A DNA stretch of 64,000 nt from Candidatus Latescibacterota bacterium (GCA_011772205.1 WVZY01000077.1:1-64000), one strand, 5' to 3'; positions 40,672-50,289 are shown, counted from the stretch's first letter. Numbers and translations: made by a program. The notes: generated by a model from the sequence alone, not told the origin.

Positions 40672-41373
40672 TCATTTTTTCTTATTCGTCTCTTCCTTCA
40701 AAAGATCGGGTCTCAAAGCTCGGGTCTTCTCGAGAGAAGAACGCTCGCGCCACTTTTCGATCTCTTTATGGTTGCCTGAAAGCAATACGTCGGGTACTTT
40801 TGATCCCCGGTACTCTGCAGGCCGGGTATAATACGCACAGTCTAACAAATGGCCCCGCTTTGTCGCAAAAGAATCCGTATCCCTGGAGTCCTCATTTCCC
40901 AAAACATTTTCGAGCAGCCGAACCATCGCCTCGATACATACGGCTGCGGCAAGTTCTCCACCGCTCAATATAAAATCCCCTATGGATACCTCTTCGGTGA
41001 CCACGAGCTCGCGTACCCGTTCATCCACTCCCTTGTACCGCCCGCATATGAACGTAATTTCGGGATGACCCGCCAAACGCTTGGCCAGATCCTGGTCGAA
41101 GCGCTTTCCGGCTGGGCTCATGAGAATTACTGGACTTCCCGGCGGAAGCGACAAGCTCTCGACTGCTTCAATGATGGGGGGCGCCATCATTACCATCCCG
41201 GCACCGCCTCCGTATGGGACGTCATCCACCGTGCGGTGCGCATCTTTGGTGAAATCCCTGGGATTGACCAGCTTGTACTGCAAGAGTCCTTTCTTCTGGG
41301 CGACTCCAAGCATCCCCATTGACAAGATCTCTTCCATTACATCAGGAAATATCGTAATGACATTAGCCTTCAT
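40672..41373 (-). CDS. trmD: tRNA (guanine-N1)-methyltransferase TrmD
   Basis: Encodes 233 residues. The knotted SPOUT methyltransferase core is seen in '[14 protein letters not shown]', '[31 protein letters not shown]' and '[15 protein letters not shown]'. It makes m1G37 in tRNAs with G36. The gene starts four bases after rimM and is part of the ribosomal-protein operon. Confidence 0.98.
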   Translation of the reverse strand: MKANVITIFPDVMEEILSMGMLGVAQKKGLLQYKLVNPRDFTKDAHRTVDDVPYGGGAGMVMMAPPIIEAVESLSLPPGSPVILMSPAGKRFDQDLAKRLAGHPEITFICGRYKGVDERVRELVVTEEVSIGDFILSGGELAAAVCIEAMVRLLENVLGNEDSRDTDSFATKRGHLLDCAYYTRPAEYRGSKVPDVLLSGNHKEIEKWRERSSLEKTRALRPDLLKEETNKKK

Positions 41374-41377
41374 CCCA

Positions 41378-41911
41378 TCAATCCTCTATCAAACCCGGGA
41401 TCGGTCGAATGACGATCTCCCCTTTCTTTACATCCGTTGAGATGACGAATTCTGGGACTGCTGGAACGAGAAAAGTCCCTTTTTCTCCCGCCACTTCGTA
41501 CACATCGTGAACCGGAGTGAACATCACTGACGTTACTTCACCGAAACGCGTTCCATCCTCCCCCATGACCGTGTTCCCAACGATCTGAAAGGGTAGCGGC
41601 CTGTCCGGCAACCCGACGTCCAACTCCTCTGAATCAATAAAAATCTCGCCACCTACCAGCGCTTCTGCATCCGTGCGGTCGGAGACGTCCGCAACTTTCA
41701 AAATGTAGTGACTCTTTTGTCTCCTGAAACGCACCACTTCCAGCGGCCGGGCATCCACGCCAGTGCCGTGGAGCAGGCGGAGGAAGAGCTTCTTCGACTG
41801 GAGGACCCCCTCCCAGAAATCATGGGTCGGGATCAGCTTGAGCTCACCTTTTATCCCGAACGGCCTTGCGAAATGTCCTAGAAAAATTTCTTCCTTCTCC
41901 AAAGCGCTCAT
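41378..41911 (-). CDS. rimM: 16S rRNA processing protein RimM
   Basis: Encodes 177 residues. The N-terminal barrel 'LGHFARPFGIKGELKLIP' and the C-terminal PRC-barrel ('GTRFGEVTSVMFTPVHDVYEVAG', 'LVPAVPEFVISTDVKKGEIVIRPIPGL') are typical. It assists 30S maturation by binding S19. It overlaps the khpA-like gene by four bases. Confidence 0.97.
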   Translation of the reverse strand: MSALEKEEIFLGHFARPFGIKGELKLIPTHDFWEGVLQSKKLFLRLLHGTGVDARPLEVVRFRRQKSHYILKVADVSDRTDAEALVGGEIFIDSEELDVGLPDRPLPFQIVGNTVMGEDGTRFGEVTSVMFTPVHDVYEVAGEKGTFLVPAVPEFVISTDVKKGEIVIRPIPGLIED

Positions 41912-42162
41912 TCCTTGATTTCGAAGATAATCTTTTCCCCTGCCTTGCTGGCAGCAGCATTCACAAGGGTTCTTATGGCGCGGGCGGTTTGGCCGTTCTT
42001 GCCGATGACCTTTCCGAGATCTTCTGCGCTGACGGACAGCTCCATTACCGTGTAATTTTCTTTGTGGGATTCCCTCACTTTCACGGATTTCGGCTGCTCG
42101 ACGAGGGAAGTAGCAATGTACTCGATTAGCGTTTTGATTGTTGATTTGTTGACTTCTGCCAT
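41908..42162 (-). CDS. khpA: KH-domain RNA-binding protein (KhpA)
   Basis: Encodes 84 residues. A single KH fold includes the GxxG loop in 'LGKVIGKNGQTARAIRTLV'. Size and position between rpsP and rimM are those of KhpA (YlqC). It probably acts in RNA binding or ribosome biogenesis. Confidence 0.95.
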   Translation of the reverse strand: MAEVNKSTIKTLIEYIATSLVEQPKSVKVRESHKENYTVMELSVSAEDLGKVIGKNGQTARAIRTLVNAAASKAGEKIIFEIKE

Positions 42163-42277
42163 TTTATTACTGCACCTCTTGCTTTCTATGTTTCCATATT
42201 TCTATGTAGGTGGATCGAGAAGTTCCTTGCCTCTATCAAATCTCGAACACCTCGTCGAGCATGCGTGCTGACGCATG

Positions 42278-42727
42278 CTACGACTCGCTCTTGCCCGTCT
42301 CAGGATCCGTTGTCTCGCTCGGTTCCTCGCGAACCACAGGAGCGGCTTCAGCCTTTTCCTCCTTCTCCACCTTCGGCGCCGGAGTTACCACCGAGGGAGC
42401 GGGCGGTGCCGTCTCAATGCCCATCTCTTCGAGTTTTGCATCCAGGTCCTCTCTTTTCACACCCTGCTTGAGAAGCTGCCACTTCTGCATCGCACCAGTG
42501 CGCCTGAGGATGCTCTCGGTGTTGTCCGAAGGAACCGCCCCCCTTTCGAGCCATTTGAGAACGCCTTCCTCATCAACTTTGATCTCAGGTGGATCGGTTA
42601 GCGGATTATAATACCCCAACGTCTCGATGAACCGTCCATCGCGCGGGTTTCTCGAATCTGTTGCAACGATCCGGTAAAATGGCTTCTTCTTCGAGCCCAT
42701 CCGTTTCAATCGGATTTTTACAGCCAA
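42278..42727 (-). CDS. rpsP: 30S ribosomal protein S16 with C-terminal extension
   Basis: Encodes 149 residues, longer than the usual 80-90. The conserved core is residues 1-85 ('[25 protein letters not shown]', '[12 protein letters not shown]', '[11 protein letters not shown]'). The last 50 or so are low-complexity and acidic or proline-rich ('[27 protein letters not shown]'), a feature seen in some FCB-related S16 proteins. It follows ffh by 27 bases. Confidence 0.97.
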   Translation of the reverse strand: MAVKIRLKRMGSKKKPFYRIVATDSRNPRDGRFIETLGYYNPLTDPPEIKVDEEGVLKWLERGAVPSDNTESILRRTGAMQKWQLLKQGVKREDLDAKLEEMGIETAPPAPSVVTPAPKVEKEEKAEAAPVVREEPSETTDPETGKSES

Positions 42728-42754
42728 TGTTCACACCTCCAGACGAATCGGTAA

Positions 42755-44074
42755 CTACATAAAGGGAAGTTTTGCTTTGCCTTTGAATTTTCCAAACATT
42801 TTCATCATCTTTTTCATTTCTTGAAATTGCTTCAGAAGCCTGTTTACCGCCTGAACGTTGGTTCCGCTGCCTTTGGCAATTCGCTTTCTTCTGCTTCCGT
42901 CGATGATGTGTGGTTTAATCCGTTCCTCCAAGGTCATCGAGTTGATGATTGCCTCTACCTCGACGAACTGTCTTTCGTCCACCCTGAAGCCTTTCATCAT
43001 CGCCTTCGACGCCCCGGGGATCATTTTCAAAATATCCTCGATCGGGCCCATTTTCTTGAGCCGCTTGAGCTCCTCAAGAAAATCGCTCAACGTAAATGAC
43101 TGTTCGCGAAGCTTTTTTTCTAGTTTTGCCGCTTTTTCCGCATCGATCGAATCCTGGACCTTCTCTGCAAGTGACAGCACATCGCCCATTCCCAGGATTC
43201 GCCCGGCCATCCGGTCCGGGTGGAACAGCTCTAGATCACCGAGTTTTTCGCCCGTTCCCGCGAAGCGAATTCGCGTGTTTGCAACGCTTGCCACGGACAG
43301 TGCCGCTCCGCCTCTTGCGTCGCCGTCCAGTTTCGTGAGTACGACACCGCTCATACCCAAGCGCTCGTTGAATGTCTTGGCCACATTGACAGCTTCCTGG
43401 CCGGTCATGCTGTCGAGAACGAGCAGCACTTCCTCGGGTTTGGCAACGCCTTTCAGGATCTCCAGCTCTTCCATCATGCGGTCGTCGATGTGGAGCCTTC
43501 CGGCCGTATCGAGAATCATGGTGTCGCAAAGAAGCTCGCGCGCACGCTCCGCCGCGCGCTTGTACAACTCCGCGACGTCTTTAACCGCAGCATCCCCGAT
43601 CGAGACCGGAAGCCCGACTTGGCGTCCCAGGATTTCCAGCTGGTCCATTGCGGCCGGCCGGTAAACATCCAGCGCAACGAGAAGCGGTTTCCTGCCCTTC
43701 TTTTTCAGAAAGGAACCCAGCTTCGCGCAAAATGTGGTTTTACCCGACCCTTGGAGACCCACGAGCATTACGCTCGTAAAACTCCCCTTGATCACGAACG
43801 GCACGGCGCTGCCGCCGAGAAGCTCGGCCAACTCCTCGTGGACGATCTTTACGATCTGCTGCGCCGGGGTGAAGCTTTTGACGACGTTCTCGTCGCGAGC
43901 CTTCGCTTCCACTCTGGAAACGAAATCCTTTACGACGCGGTAATTTACGTCCGCCTCGAGCAGGGCCCGCCTCACCTGCCTCATCATCTCTTCGATATCT
44001 TTCTCGGAGAGCTTGCCGCGGGACCTCAGCTTGGAGAAGATCCCCTCAAGTCTCTCGGATAAGCTGCTGAACAA
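42755..44074 (-). CDS. ffh: Signal recognition particle protein Ffh
   Basis: Encodes 439 residues from TTG 44074, giving the standard start 'FSSLSERLEGIFSKLRSRG'; the longer frame to 44131 adds 19 unusual residues. N domain about 1-85, G domain with 'GLQGSGKTTFCAKL', 'DTAGRLHID' and 'TKLDGDARGGA', M domain from about 300 ('GSRRKRIAKGSGTNVQAVNRLLKQF') for signal-peptide and SRP RNA binding. First gene of the cluster. The SRP RNA gene itself was not found in the window. Confidence 0.97.
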   Translation of the reverse strand: MFSSLSERLEGIFSKLRSRGKLSEKDIEEMMRQVRRALLEADVNYRVVKDFVSRVEAKARDENVVKSFTPAQQIVKIVHEELAELLGGSAVPFVIKGSFTSVMLVGLQGSGKTTFCAKLGSFLKKKGRKPLLVALDVYRPAAMDQLEILGRQVGLPVSIGDAAVKDVAELYKRAAERARELLCDTMILDTAGRLHIDDRMMEELEILKGVAKPEEVLLVLDSMTGQEAVNVAKTFNERLGMSGVVLTKLDGDARGGAALSVASVANTRIRFAGTGEKLGDLELFHPDRMAGRILGMGDVLSLAEKVQDSIDAEKAAKLEKKLREQSFTLSDFLEELKRLKKMGPIEDILKMIPGASKAMMKGFRVDERQFVEVEAIINSMTLEERIKPHIIDGSRRKRIAKGSGTNVQAVNRLLKQFQEMKKMMKMFGKFKGKAKLPFM

Positions 44075-44343
44075 GATACACCATCCCCGGCAGATGAAAC
44101 TCCAGGAATCGACGACTGAGCCGCTGTGCAAATGAATCGTCAGAGGAGGCTTGCCGCAGAACGCACTTTGCCTATAAATACGAACAAGTTATCAGATGGC
44201 CGCGGGGTAAGCAAGCGGAAAAATCGGCCTTTGAAGCAGCACGAAAAGCGCTTGGCAGCGCCTCCAAGGCATCGGGACCGCCTTGCCAGGACAACCGATT
44301 TATGTGAGAATGGCTCCCGAAATCGCACGCTGTTCTGCGGCTA

Positions 44344-45420
44344 ATGCTCTATAGAACAAGGGAATCGTTAAGCATCTACTCAGGAGCCAATGAGGGGGCG
44401 CCATTGAATCTCGGATATGTCAAGTACGCGAGAGTCGGCTTGAGCTATCTCTTGAAAAGCACCGAGCTGCCCGCCGGAAGAACCCTGGGCATCACCGTCG
44501 AGCCCACCAACATCTGCAATCTCCGCTGCATTTACTGCCCCCAGAGCGATGAGAAAAACCATTTCATAAATGGCAGGGGCTTCATGAAGTATGAAACCTA
44601 TAAAGTGATATTGGATAACATCTTATCTGATTTTACCCCACGATTTGTTTCTCTTCATAGGGATGGCGAGCCCCTCTTGAACAAGGAATTGGATAAGTTC
44701 ATCGAATATACCGTCTTAAGAGGGATCCATACGGGAGTGTCGAGCAACTGCACAATGCTGGATCCAGAGAGAGCCCGGCGCCTACTGGATGCGGGCCTCG
44801 GTTTCATCAAAACGGACTTCTGCGCAGATGAATACTTGTTCGAAAAGCTCCGTGTTGGAGGCAACTGGAAAGCAACCTACGAAGGAATGACGACCATACT
44901 CGAGGAGGCAAAAGAAAGCGACATCCGGTTTCAAATGAACATAACGGATCTGAGCACACACGAAGTCGCTGATGAAACGGCCAGAACGAACATGGAGAAA
45001 CTCCGGGAGCTTTTCTCGAAGTTCGAGAAGTCCGTGTCCATATCGAAAGTGCATTTTCATAACGCGCTCGATGAGAGCATCGAAATAATGACCAAAGACG
45101 ATTACAAGAAGAACCACAGAACGTATACCTTGTGCCATCACCCATGGGTGCATATCGTTGTGGACTTTCGAGGCAACGTCGTTCCCTGCTGCAGAGATCT
45201 GCGCAGCGAATATATCTGCGGCAACCTGCTCAAAACCACAATGAAGGAGATTTGGAATAACGACCGTTTTATCCGTTTGAGAAGAGCTCTGGCGGAACGG
45301 AAACCGGAAGAAATCAACATATGCGCTAAGTGCGACCTGCCGTATCGAGGGAGCTACTCCGGGAAGAACGCCGTGTCGAAAATTTCGAATATATTGTTTT
45401 CGAGAACATGGAAGAGGTAA
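44344..45420 (+). CDS. Radical SAM protein with SPASM domain
   Basis: Encodes 358 residues if ATG 44344 is used. The TTG at 44404 has GAGGGGG five bases upstream and may be the true start, removing 20 residues. The radical SAM cluster is CNLRCIYC. The C-terminal SPASM-type cysteines are 'NVVPCCRD', 'YICGNLL' and 'INICAKCDLP', which bind auxiliary iron-sulfur clusters. The motif order matches radical SAM/SPASM proteins found in surface-polysaccharide or peptide-maturation loci. No RiPP precursor or partner gene is adjacent; it is isolated and divergent from ffh. Substrate unknown. Confidence 0.87.
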   Translation: MLYRTRESLSIYSGANEGAPLNLGYVKYARVGLSYLLKSTELPAGRTLGITVEPTNICNLRCIYCPQSDEKNHFINGRGFMKYETYKVILDNILSDFTPRFVSLHRDGEPLLNKELDKFIEYTVLRGIHTGVSSNCTMLDPERARRLLDAGLGFIKTDFCADEYLFEKLRVGGNWKATYEGMTTILEEAKESDIRFQMNITDLSTHEVADETARTNMEKLRELFSKFEKSVSISKVHFHNALDESIEIMTKDDYKKNHRTYTLCHHPWVHIVVDFRGNVVPCCRDLRSEYICGNLLKTTMKEIWNNDRFIRLRRALAERKPEEINICAKCDLPYRGSYSGKNAVSKISNILFSRTWKR

Positions 45421-45509
45421 TCCGAGGCCGGAAATCGTGAAGCCACGACGAAGAATAGTATAATGAAGGAAGATAAGCCGTGCCGGAATGAATGGATTTG
45501 TGCCGGTTC

Positions 45510-46202
45510 TTATTGGCCCCGGATATCGACAATCGCCCGAGCATAATCGGGAGATCTAAAAATTGCCGTCCCTGCAACGATAATATCCACTCCAGCATCC
45601 CGAACGCGTTTCGCCGTATCCGGATTGATCCCGCCGTCGACCTGGATTGCAAAGCCAAATCCCTCTTTCTCCCTGAAATCCCTTGCCGTGGATATCTTCT
45701 CGAGGACCGTGTCGACAAACTCTTGCCCGCCGAAACCGGGAAACACACTCATGAGAAGCAGCAAATCGATTTTATCGAGGAACCGTTTCGTGCGTTCCAA
45801 CGGCGTGTCGGGATTTATGGAGAGCCCGCACTTCCCACCGTGTTCTTTGATCATTTTCAGATCTCTCGTAAGATCCTCGCTCGCTTCAACGTGGATGGTA
45901 ACGATGTCCGCACCGCTGTCGATGAAGCGCGGAATGTATCTGTCCGGATGATCGATCATCAAGTGGGTATCCAACGGGAGATTGGCCAGGCGGTTAATGG
46001 CTTCTATGATGAGAGGTCCAAAGGTGAGATTCGGGACGAAATGTCCGTCCATTACATCGAGATGCAGAAGGTCGGCGCCCGCGCTCTCCACAGCGGCGAT
46101 TTCCTCTCCCAATCGCGAAAAATCCGCAGAAAGCAGGCTCGGTGCAACGGCAACATTGTACTTGGAGCGCTTTTCAATCGGAACCAGCTGCCACCAGTTC
46201 AA
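45510..46202 (-). CDS. rpe: Ribulose-phosphate 3-epimerase
   Basis: Encodes 230 residues from TTG 46202, which has AGGGAG six bases upstream and overlaps the PASTA gene by 29 bases. The TIM-barrel motifs 'VAPSLLSADFSRLGEE', 'LHLDVMDGHFVPNLTFGP', 'HLMIDHPDRYI', 'MSVFPGFGGQEF' and 'QVDGGINPDTAKRV' are complete. It interconverts ribulose 5-phosphate and xylulose 5-phosphate. Last gene of the long minus-strand housekeeping cluster. Confidence 0.96.
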   Translation of the reverse strand: MNWWQLVPIEKRSKYNVAVAPSLLSADFSRLGEEIAAVESAGADLLHLDVMDGHFVPNLTFGPLIIEAINRLANLPLDTHLMIDHPDRYIPRFIDSGADIVTIHVEASEDLTRDLKMIKEHGGKCGLSINPDTPLERTKRFLDKIDLLLLMSVFPGFGGQEFVDTVLEKISTARDFREKEGFGFAIQVDGGINPDTAKRVRDAGVDIIVAGTAIFRSPDYARAIVDIRGQ

Positions 46203-46935
46203 TCGAATCTCCCTCTCGAATCAGAGTTCCAGGCGGAGGTCGCTGGCCAATCACCGTATTGGGATAAGTGCCGGGCCGATGCTCGTACCGGATGCCTCCG
46301 ACCCTGAAACCCATGTTCTGCAGTTTCTCTTTGATGAAAAGAAGGTCCTGACCGGCAAGGTTAGGCACAATGTAGCGCGCTTTCTTGCCCCCGACGGCTA
46401 CCAGAAGATCTACGGCACCGCCTTCGGTGAGCTCGCGTCCGGGGGGCGGAAATGACGAGAGCACTGTTTCTTGGATGTCGCTCACTCGAAGCACCTTGGA
46501 AACCCGCCCCACTCGGAGATTGTGCCGGGTGAGCAAGATCCGGCTTTGACGGAGCGAGAGGCCTTTCAAATCGGGAACGCGGCGCATTTTGGGACCAAGA
46601 CTCAGGACCACCGAGACAGTGCGGCCTTCTTTGATCGAATCGTTTGGACGGGGCGTCTGCGAAATCACGTAACCTTTCGGAACCGCTCCGCTGTTGATTT
46701 CACGGGAGATGCGGAGCCTCAGCGAAATCCTTTCGGTGAATTGCCGAGCCTGCTTCTCGCTCATCCCCCGCAAGTCGGGAACGAGAACGGTGTTCCGCTG
46801 ATGCACCAACAGGGGCATCAGAACAAAATTGAACACGAGCATCCCCAGAAGGAAAGCGCCGATGCAGATGAGGCCTCCGATTCCAATCGAACGGAGTGTC
46901 ATCCGTCTGCCTGATGCTGGAACTTGCCTGTCCAT
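46174..46935 (-). CDS. Membrane-anchored stand-alone PASTA-domain protein
   Basis: Encodes 253 residues. A transmembrane helix (about 17-42) follows a short basic cytoplasmic end. Three PASTA units follow: about 50-118 ('VPDLRGMSEKQARQFTE', 'VISQTPRPNDSIKEGRTVSVVLSLG'), about 120-187 and about 190-253 ('VPNLAGQDLLFIKEKLQNMGFRVG', 'VIGQRPPPGTLIREGDSIELVAAG'). PASTA domains sense muropeptides or bind peptidoglycan enzymes. There is no kinase or transpeptidase domain. It is translationally coupled to rpe. Confidence 0.9.
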   Translation of the reverse strand: MDRQVPASGRRMTLRSIGIGGLICIGAFLLGMLVFNFVLMPLLVHQRNTVLVPDLRGMSEKQARQFTERISLRLRISREINSGAVPKGYVISQTPRPNDSIKEGRTVSVVLSLGPKMRRVPDLKGLSLRQSRILLTRHNLRVGRVSKVLRVSDIQETVLSSFPPPGRELTEGGAVDLLVAVGGKKARYIVPNLAGQDLLFIKEKLQNMGFRVGGIRYEHRPGTYPNTVIGQRPPPGTLIREGDSIELVAAGSD

Positions 46936-47129
46936 TGGCCCCTCGCTGCTGGGTATCGTTGCTCTGATGCAACACGGTTCGGGCTCGGCCTGGCCTCGAC
47001 CTGGCAGAAAAACGACCAGAGTGTATCCCAGGCCGAGAAGAGGGTCAATTGAAACCCAATCCGAGGCTTTCTACGCGCTTGGGATGGATTTGTTTCATCA
47101 TTGATGAACGGGAACGTTGACCGCCCGGT

Positions 47130-48074
47130 TCATCCAAGGATGTCGCCTGGTCGTATTTTTGATCCTGGCGCAAATGCCGGCGCATCGAGCGCCCGCTTGC
47201 CCTCCGGCTTGAGGCGCTGTATCTCTAGCGTGCCGCTGCCGCAGGCCACACGAAAAGGCACCAGCGACAGAACACTGCCCGGAGGCGCGTCAGAAGCTTC
47301 CTGCGCTAGAGGGCGGACCCCTAGCAGAATCAACCTCTTCCCCGAGTGAAACGTGTAGGCCGTTGGCCACGGGTACATTGCCCGGACCAGCCTGGAGATC
47401 TCCTCCGCCGTCTTGGTCCAGCTCACGAGCCCCTGCTCCTTGCGTATCTTTTTCGTATAAGTGCCGGCATCCGGATCCTGCTTTTGGCGGGTGATGGAAC
47501 CGCTTCTCAATTCTAGCAACGTCCGGACAATAAGACCTGCCCCCGCTCGGGAGATCCTCTCACCGAGGCTCTGCGCCGTATCCTCGGGAAGAATCTCTAT
47601 CCTTTCGGTTAACAACATATCTCCCGTGTCGATGCCCCTGTCCATCAGGATCGTCGTACACCCCGTTACCTCATCCCCGGCCAGTATCGCGGCTTGAATA
47701 GGAGACACTCCCCGGTATTTCGGGAGCAAAGATCCATGGAGGTTCACACAGCCCAGCTTCGGCAGCCCGAGAAGATCCTCTTTGAGGATCAGCCCAAACG
47801 CGACGACAACGATCACGTCGGGCTGGATAGCAGCGATTTCCCGGGCACGAGCTCCGTAACCTTCCCTGGTCATCACCATCACGGGATATCCCAGCTTTTT
47901 GGCGACGACTTTCACCGGCGTAGGAGAGACCGTCCTACCGCGCCCTTTCGCCCGGTCCGGTTGAGTGACGACCTGGACGACGTCGACATCCGGGCAGGCG
48001 GCCAGCGCTTCCAGTGTGGGAACCGCAAATTCCGGGCTACCCATGAAAACGACTCTCAGTCTCGCTTCGGGCAA
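47130..48074 (-). CDS. fmt: Methionyl-tRNA formyltransferase
   Basis: Encodes 314 residues from TTG 48074 behind GGAG. The formyltransferase core has 'VVFMGSPEFAVPTLEAL', 'GSLLPKYRGVSPIQAAILAGD' and 'TTILMDRGIDTGDMLL'. The C-terminal OB-like domain binds tRNA. It formylates initiator Met-tRNA using 10-formyl-THF. It sits 24 bases after def. Confidence 0.97.
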   Translation of the reverse strand: MPEARLRVVFMGSPEFAVPTLEALAACPDVDVVQVVTQPDRAKGRGRTVSPTPVKVVAKKLGYPVMVMTREGYGARAREIAAIQPDVIVVVAFGLILKEDLLGLPKLGCVNLHGSLLPKYRGVSPIQAAILAGDEVTGCTTILMDRGIDTGDMLLTERIEILPEDTAQSLGERISRAGAGLIVRTLLELRSGSITRQKQDPDAGTYTKKIRKEQGLVSWTKTAEEISRLVRAMYPWPTAYTFHSGKRLILLGVRPLAQEASDAPPGSVLSLVPFRVACGSGTLEIQRLKPEGKRALDAPAFAPGSKIRPGDILG

Positions 48075-48098
48075 AGCACCCGCTCCAGAGGAAAAGGG

Positions 48099-48614
48099 TT
48101 AGGTTCGTTGTTGCTTTATATTTTTTAGCTGGGATTTGATGAGGCTTTTCTGCGCGCTGGAAATGTAATCGATGCAAAGCCTGCCGTCGAGATGGTCGAT
48201 TTCATGGAGCAGGATCCGACCAAAAAGGCTTGAATCCGAAACAGTGTGGATCTGGCCATCCAGGTCCTGATATCGAACCTCGACACTCTGCGGTCTCACA
48301 ATGGGAGCGGAAATCCCCGGAAGACTGAGGCAGCCTTCCTCATAGGTCCAGGTTTCTTTGGAGACCCCGACGATCTCTGGATTCACTAGTGCCATCGGCG
48401 GAGCGTCGAAATCATCCAGGCCCCTCATTCGTCGAGCTACAATAAGCCGTTTGCCGACACCGACCTGAGGAGCGGCCAGGCCAATCCCGTTCTCCGTCAC
48501 CATGATCTCCATCATCGCTTCGGCAAGCTCCCGAAGCCCTTCATCGAAGTCTTCCACGGGAGAGGCGACTTCCCTGAGAACCGAATCACCGTAATATCTC
48601 AACGTCAACTTCAT
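48099..48614 (-). CDS. def: Peptide deformylase
   Basis: Encodes 171 residues. The three family motifs are present: 'GIGLAAPQVGV', 'EEGCLSLPG' and 'LLHEIDHLDG', providing the metal-binding Cys and two His residues and the catalytic Glu. Functionally and physically coupled to fmt. Confidence 0.98.
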   Translation of the reverse strand: MKLTLRYYGDSVLREVASPVEDFDEGLRELAEAMMEIMVTENGIGLAAPQVGVGKRLIVARRMRGLDDFDAPPMALVNPEIVGVSKETWTYEEGCLSLPGISAPIVRPQSVEVRYQDLDGQIHTVSDSSLFGRILLHEIDHLDGRLCIDYISSAQKSLIKSQLKNIKQQRT

Positions 48615-48707
48615 CTCGACTCACATTGATCAGCGAACTCCTAAGCAAAAACCGCCCATTGCGACGGCTTTGTATTAAAATAGGCTAGATCTTCGCCATC
48701 CGCCAGT

Positions 48708-49025
48708 TCAACCTTCGTTGCCCCTCTCAACAACGCTCGCCACAGCGCTCTTGACCATTTCGATTTTCACGTTCTCAGCGATCTTCAAAACGATGATGTG
48801 TTCTTTGACGCTGAGTACAGTGCCATAGATCCCCCCGGTTGTGAGAATCCGATCGCCTTTTCTGAGCGCCGAAATCATCTGTTGCAGCTCCCGTTGTTTT
48901 CTCTGCTGCGGACGTATCAACAGAAAATAGAAAATCACCAGCATTCCAAGCAGCGGTATCAATAGACCTGCTGGAGATCCTCCTTCAGAACCCGACGGAC
49001 CCATGGCAAATAGAATCCAGTTCAT
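48708..49025 (-). CDS. yajC: YajC, Sec translocon accessory protein
   Basis: Encodes 105 residues. One transmembrane helix (about 17-38, 'GLLIPLLGMLVIFYFLLIRPQQ') is followed by 'ALRKGDRILTTGGIYGTVLSVKEHIIVLKI', the standard YajC block. It follows tgt as in many genomes; secD and secF are not in the window. Confidence 0.96.
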   Translation of the reverse strand: MNWILFAMGPSGSEGGSPAGLLIPLLGMLVIFYFLLIRPQQRKQRELQQMISALRKGDRILTTGGIYGTVLSVKEHIIVLKIAENVKIEMVKSAVASVVERGNEG

Positions 49026-49065
49026 CTTACCCCCTTGTCGACAAGATCAAATTTCCGTCTCGATG

Positions 49066-50202
49066 CTATTCGCGTGTTTCTCCAGAAGAATAGCGCTCAA
49101 CAAATCCTCTACGCCACTCGACGAAACAACCGGCAAAGATCGCACCTCGCATTTCCTTCATCAGATCACAATAAAAACAAAGACTGTGATAAGTCGCCAG
49201 AATCGGACCCATGATCTCCCCGGCGAGGAATAAATGGCGGAGATAGGCACGGGAGAAATTCTGGCAAGCATAACACCTGCAATCCGAATCGAGCGGCGCG
49301 AAGTCCCGCGAATAGCCGGTGTTCTTCAAAACGAGCTTTCCATCCCTCGTGAAGACCGTGCCGTTCCGCGCGTTCCGCGTTGGCAGCACGCAGTCGAACA
49401 TATCGATGCCTCTTGCGACAGCTTCGATGATATCGATCGGCGTCCCTACCCCCATGAGGTAGCGGGGTTTCTCGAACGGCAGGCCTTCTGTGACACATTC
49501 AGTAATCTTCCAGGTTTGACTCTTCTCCTCCCCGACGGACAATCCACCTATGGCATATCCGGGAAATTCCAATTCGATGAGCTCATCACGCGAGCGTCTC
49601 CGCAAGTCCTCGTACACCGATCCTTGCACGATTCCGAAAAGCGCCTGCTCGTATCCATTGCAATTGAAAAGCGTCCCAAAAACGCCCGCCCCCCTCTCGG
49701 CCCATTTCGTAGTCAGCGCAACAGCTTTTTCCGCTTCGGTCCGGTCACAGGGAAACGGCGTGCAGTAATCAAAGCTCATAACGATGTCCGCTCCCAGCCT
49801 CGCCTGAGCATAGATGACCGTTTCCGGCGTAAACAAGTGGCGCGAGCCGTCGATGTGCGATTGAAACTCCACCCCATCATCCGTCACCTTCCCAAGATCG
49901 GCAAGACTGAATACCTGGAACCCTCCGCTATCCGTGAGAATCGGTTTCGTCCAAGACATAAAGCTATGCAGCCCCCCGGCGTCTTCCACGATCCCAATCC
50001 CCGGCCGCAGAAACAGGTGATAGGCATTCGCCAGTATGATCTGTGCGCCGATTTTGTCCAGAGTTTCCGGTGTCGCGGCCTTGACCGCCGCCTGCGTTCC
50101 CACCGGCATGAATGCCGGCGTGCAAACATCGCCATGATCGGTCGATAAAATTCCCGCTCTGGCGCTTCCCTGTGATGTTTCGAGTCGAAAACCAAACGGC
50201 AT
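49066..50202 (-). CDS. tgt: Queuine tRNA-ribosyltransferase
   Basis: Encodes 378 residues. Substrate and catalytic motifs are 'MPVGTQAAVKAATPE', 'LTDSGGFQVFSLADL' and 'MGVGTPIDIIEAVARGIDMFDCVLPTRNARNG'. The zinc site is 'CRCYACQNFSRAYLRHL' with a later His and Cys. It exchanges guanine 34 for preQ1. The pathway partner queA lies three genes upstream in the same cluster, separated by the AsmA-like gene. Confidence 0.97.
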   Translation of the reverse strand: MPFGFRLETSQGSARAGILSTDHGDVCTPAFMPVGTQAAVKAATPETLDKIGAQIILANAYHLFLRPGIGIVEDAGGLHSFMSWTKPILTDSGGFQVFSLADLGKVTDDGVEFQSHIDGSRHLFTPETVIYAQARLGADIVMSFDYCTPFPCDRTEAEKAVALTTKWAERGAGVFGTLFNCNGYEQALFGIVQGSVYEDLRRRSRDELIELEFPGYAIGGLSVGEEKSQTWKITECVTEGLPFEKPRYLMGVGTPIDIIEAVARGIDMFDCVLPTRNARNGTVFTRDGKLVLKNTGYSRDFAPLDSDCRCYACQNFSRAYLRHLFLAGEIMGPILATYHSLCFYCDLMKEMRGAIFAGCFVEWRRGFVERYSSGETRE

Positions 50203-50289
50203 GCACCTAATTTAACAGGGAAGCCTGCTCACGTCAGTACAAATTTAGCTCGAATTGGGCAATATGATCTGCTGCGCGCCGCCGGAATG

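Noticed and set aside
44132-44343. Possible SRP RNA or other structured RNA upstream of ffh
   Set aside because: Some short complementary pairs (for example AAGGC with GCCTT) are visible, but not the conserved SRP RNA loop sequences.
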